DNA of 64,000 bases from Cacconaster sp045601245 (GTDB lineage Bacteria > Bacteroidota > Bacteroidia > Bacteroidales > UBA932), in the NCBI GenBank assembly GCA_045601245.1, contig JAZRZH010000004.1, positions 1-64,000 of the forward strand, given 5' to 3'. The position numbers and the translations under genes are program-made. Within the stretch, counting starts at the first letter, position 1; every line of letters begins with the position of its first letter. Positions 63,883-64,000 of this stretch are shown here, in pieces. The notes beneath the pieces are model-generated. The model worked only from the letters and a program-made list of their open reading frames with translations, was not told where the DNA came from and did no database searches.

Positions 63883-64000
63883 CTAGTTTATAGAGATATC
63901 AGTAAGATCGATCTTGCCGGCGATGACGTCAGCCTGACGACGCTGGAACGTAGCGCGAAGCTTGTCAAGATCGATATTGAATGAAGTGAGCATATAATCC
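63883..64000 (-). CDS. 3' end of a gene, probably zinc metallohydrolase lipoprotein of a Sus-type locus
   Basis: Only the last 38 codons are inside the window. The frame reads YMLTSFNIDLDKLRATFQRR, then QADVIAGKIDLTDISIN and TAG. Its position directly before DUF4302 and its FNIDLDKLRATFQRR end fit the substrate-import-associated zinc metallohydrolase lipoproteins (TIGR04549), but the active site lies outside the window. The identification is by context. Confidence 0.5.
   Translation of the reverse strand, partial: DYMLTSFNIDLDKLRATFQRRQADVIAGKIDLTDISIN

Overview
The window looks like a chromosomal segment from a Bacteroidales bacterium with a moderate GC content. Four things point there. Promoters match the Bacteroidetes -7 consensus TAnnTTTG. 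Shine-Dalgarno sequences are mostly absent. Sec/SPII lipoproteins are abundant and include BspA-type, fimbrillin-like, BACON and DUF4302 proteins. The neighbourhoods are typical of the order (YfhO, SLBB-type Wza/Wzz pair, fused ThrA, TIGR04549-like partner of DUF4302). The genus cannot be fixed from sequence reading alone. Most of the window is ordinary core genome; no rRNA, CRISPR array, prophage or intact insertion sequence was seen.

Layout. 1-1050: a 5'-truncated DUF6371 gene, a mobile-element-type remnant, in DNA dense in GTCCC/GGGAC repeats. 1054-4817: mnmE and rlmD, then a membrane protein with 11-residue helix repeats. 4832-6010: a secreted C45-type Ntn hydrolase. 6025-11500: sulfur and aspartate-family amino acid genes (cysK, an Lrp-type regulator, a structured leader with a four-cysteine leader peptide, metY, fused thrA). 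11547-15794: HAD phosphatase, secreted C69 dipeptidase, ridA, metallo-beta-lactamase-fold protein, lipoprotein. 15807-22308: ABC-F protein, acyltransferase, TauE/SafE-type permease, DUF1846 protein, GNAT enzyme, rarA.

22392-29822 is the most accessory part. It is one operon of four lipoproteins built by reshuffling four modules: fimbrillin-like beta domains, BspA leucine-rich repeats with a shared tail, a BPL_N / class I glutamine-amidotransferase-like domain with Cys and His-Pro-Glu, and a PPC-like beta domain. hrpB follows.

32384-40043: small conserved genes, htpG, a tRNA-Val with C at position 33, an acyltransferase and queA. The AT-rich gap of nearly 700 bases beyond queA carries DnaA-box-like sites and is a candidate replication origin; next to queA it also holds a structured element. 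40044-42895: an HTH protein, pyrD and cinA.

42904-59997 is envelope glycan territory: the export pair wzz/wza, then one tightly packed run that reads valS, tatA, tatC, ABC-F, rlmB, flippase, two glycosyltransferases, a third glycan-related gene and yfhO. 60143-64000: a fucose-isomerase-like protein, then the end of a nutrient-uptake-type lipoprotein operon (BACON, DUF4302 and the C terminus of a probable zinc metallohydrolase lipoprotein).

All calls come from reading the sequence. Family names rest on motif recognition, not on database searches.
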